Source: AV69 sp036498205
GTDB taxonomy: Bacteria > Verrucomicrobiota > Verrucomicrobiia > Chthoniobacterales > UBA10450
Assembly: GCA_036498205.1 (NCBI GenBank)
Contig: DASXIC010000157.1
Location: 1 to 7,093 of the forward strand
Direction of reading: 5' to 3'
DNA length: 7,093 bases
This document shows, piece by piece, positions 6,725 to 7,093 of the stretch; the stretch's first letter is position 1, and each line of letters opens with the position of its first letter. The notes below the pieces were generated by a model. The model did no database searches and was not told where the DNA came from. It saw nothing but the letters and a program-made list of their open reading frames with translations. Both the position numbers and the translations under genes were made by a program.

Positions 6725-6805
6725 GTGGATCTACGTAATTTCTTCGCGGAACTGAAGCGACGCAATGTTTACAGCAATCGGAGCGATTCAATTGACCATC
6801 GTTAG
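6725..6805 (+). pseudogene. Fossil N-terminus of an 'ELKRRNVY' TPR/TolB-like family protein
   Basis: A 26-codon reading frame from GTG to TAG contains NFFAELKRRNVY (codons 5-16). This is the conserved opening of a widespread family of membrane-anchored TolB-like/TPR proteins, where it is followed by a hydrophobic helix beginning roughly 'kVAvaY'. Here the similarity stops right after the Tyr, the helix is missing, and the frame ends 11 codons later. I read it as the remnant of a decayed or recombined gene rather than a working one. It lies 29 bases upstream of the cyclase-family gene at 6835, whose full-length relatives share the TolB-like/TPR C-terminus. The match is from memory of the family and only 12 residues long, so chance cannot be excluded. 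Confidence 0.45.
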
Positions 6806-6834
6806 CGGAATGCGATTCTGCGTGGGTTGATTCG

Positions 6835-7093
6835 ATGGCTGCTGAGGTAAAACCCAATCTACAACTCGAAATCGCTCATGTCCTTTTCATGGACGTGGTG
6901 GGTTACTCGCAGCTTTTGATCAATGATCAGAGCGAGATCCTGCAGCAACTTAATGAAATTGTACGTGAGACACCGCATTTCCGTGAAGCGGAAGCAGCCG
7001 GCAAATTGATTCGACTTCCGACCGGCGACGGGATGGCGCTGGTATTTTTTAACAACCCGGAAGCGCCCGCGCAATGTGCGCTCGAAATAAGCA
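6835..7093 (+). CDS. Class III nucleotidyl cyclase-like protein, N-terminal part (runs off right edge)
   Basis: Partial gene; 86 residues are visible. It is a paralog of the 703-residue protein encoded at 2893: over the shared cyclase segment roughly 48 of 75 residues agree by eye, including AHVLFMDVVGYS (metal Asp20) and LPTGDGMAL (metal Asp65). As in the paralog, the position of the usual purine-selecting Lys is Leu (Leu61), preceded by Arg. The later NxxxR motif, any membrane segment and any TPR region lie outside the window, so full architecture is unknown. The ATG at 6835 matches the start of the paralog; the frame is open upstream only as far as a TGA at 6793-6795. There is no clear Shine-Dalgarno sequence. 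Confidence 0.87.
   Translation, partial: MAAEVKPNLQLEIAHVLFMDVVGYSQLLINDQSEILQQLNEIVRETPHFREAEAAGKLIRLPTGDGMALVFFNNPEAPAQCALEIS

Larger units (their letters stand above)
6530..6834. other. Divergent intergenic region without an intact gene
   Basis: About 300 bases between the minus-strand membrane-protein gene and the plus-strand cyclase gene. The left end holds the promoter and ribosome binding site of the membrane-protein gene. Bases 6590-6720 show nothing I can recognise on either strand. Bases 6725-6805 hold a short coding fossil. No convincing promoter for the cyclase gene is visible: TTGACC at 6792-6797 has no matching -10 box. Confidence 0.6.

Noticed and set aside
6792..6820. TTGACC as the -35 box of a promoter for the second cyclase gene
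   Set aside because: No -10 box with more than three consensus matches at an acceptable spacing.
6579..6857. Minus-strand open frame of 92 residues in the divergent intergenic region
   Set aside because: It runs antisense through the fossil and the cyclase start, lacks a ribosome binding site and has no recognisable feature.
1..7093. CRISPR array, tRNA or rRNA genes, insertion sequence or phage genes
   Set aside because: No regularly spaced repeats, no tRNA or rRNA signature and no transposase or integrase frame seen; the only repeats are the two palindromic elements.

Overview
The window looks like a chromosomal segment of a soil-type Verrucomicrobiota bacterium, perhaps Chthoniobacterales-like. 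This is an inference from the style of the HolA and UvrB proteins and from the large cyclase/TolB-like/TPR protein family. No rRNA or other decisive marker is present, so the assignment is tentative. Most starts lack a Shine-Dalgarno sequence; the one clear exception is the membrane-protein gene near 6529.

Layout, left to right. On the minus strand lie the N-terminal part of holA (DNA polymerase III delta subunit, running off the left edge) and a complete uvrB (excision-repair helicase). uvrB is divergent from a plus-strand gene encoding a 703-residue class III cyclase-like / membrane-anchored / FlgO-TolB-like / TPR protein. That gene converges, with a 7-base gap, on a minus-strand pair: a class I SAM methyltransferase preceded by a small four-helix membrane protein. 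The pair has a recognisable promoter and ribosome binding site. After about 300 bases without an intact gene, a second cyclase-family gene, paralogous to the first, begins on the plus strand and runs off the right edge.

The most notable feature is a small palindromic repeat present twice (1406-1465 and 5855-5919). Each copy is two short hairpins in inverted orientation, one with a GTAG head and one with an ATAG head, as in REP/BIME-type elements. One copy lies in frame inside uvrB and is translated into 20 extra residues of an otherwise intact protein. The other lies between the membrane-protein and methyltransferase genes, where its edge supplies the stop codon of the first. Stem differences between arms are compensated, so the hairpins are conserved as structures.

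Further points of interest: the cyclase domains keep metal-binding and transition-state residues but lack the usual purine-selecting residues; the full-length cyclase seems to have its TPR part across the membrane from its catalytic domain; and a short fossil of a different N-terminus (FFAELKRRNVY) lies just upstream of the second cyclase gene.
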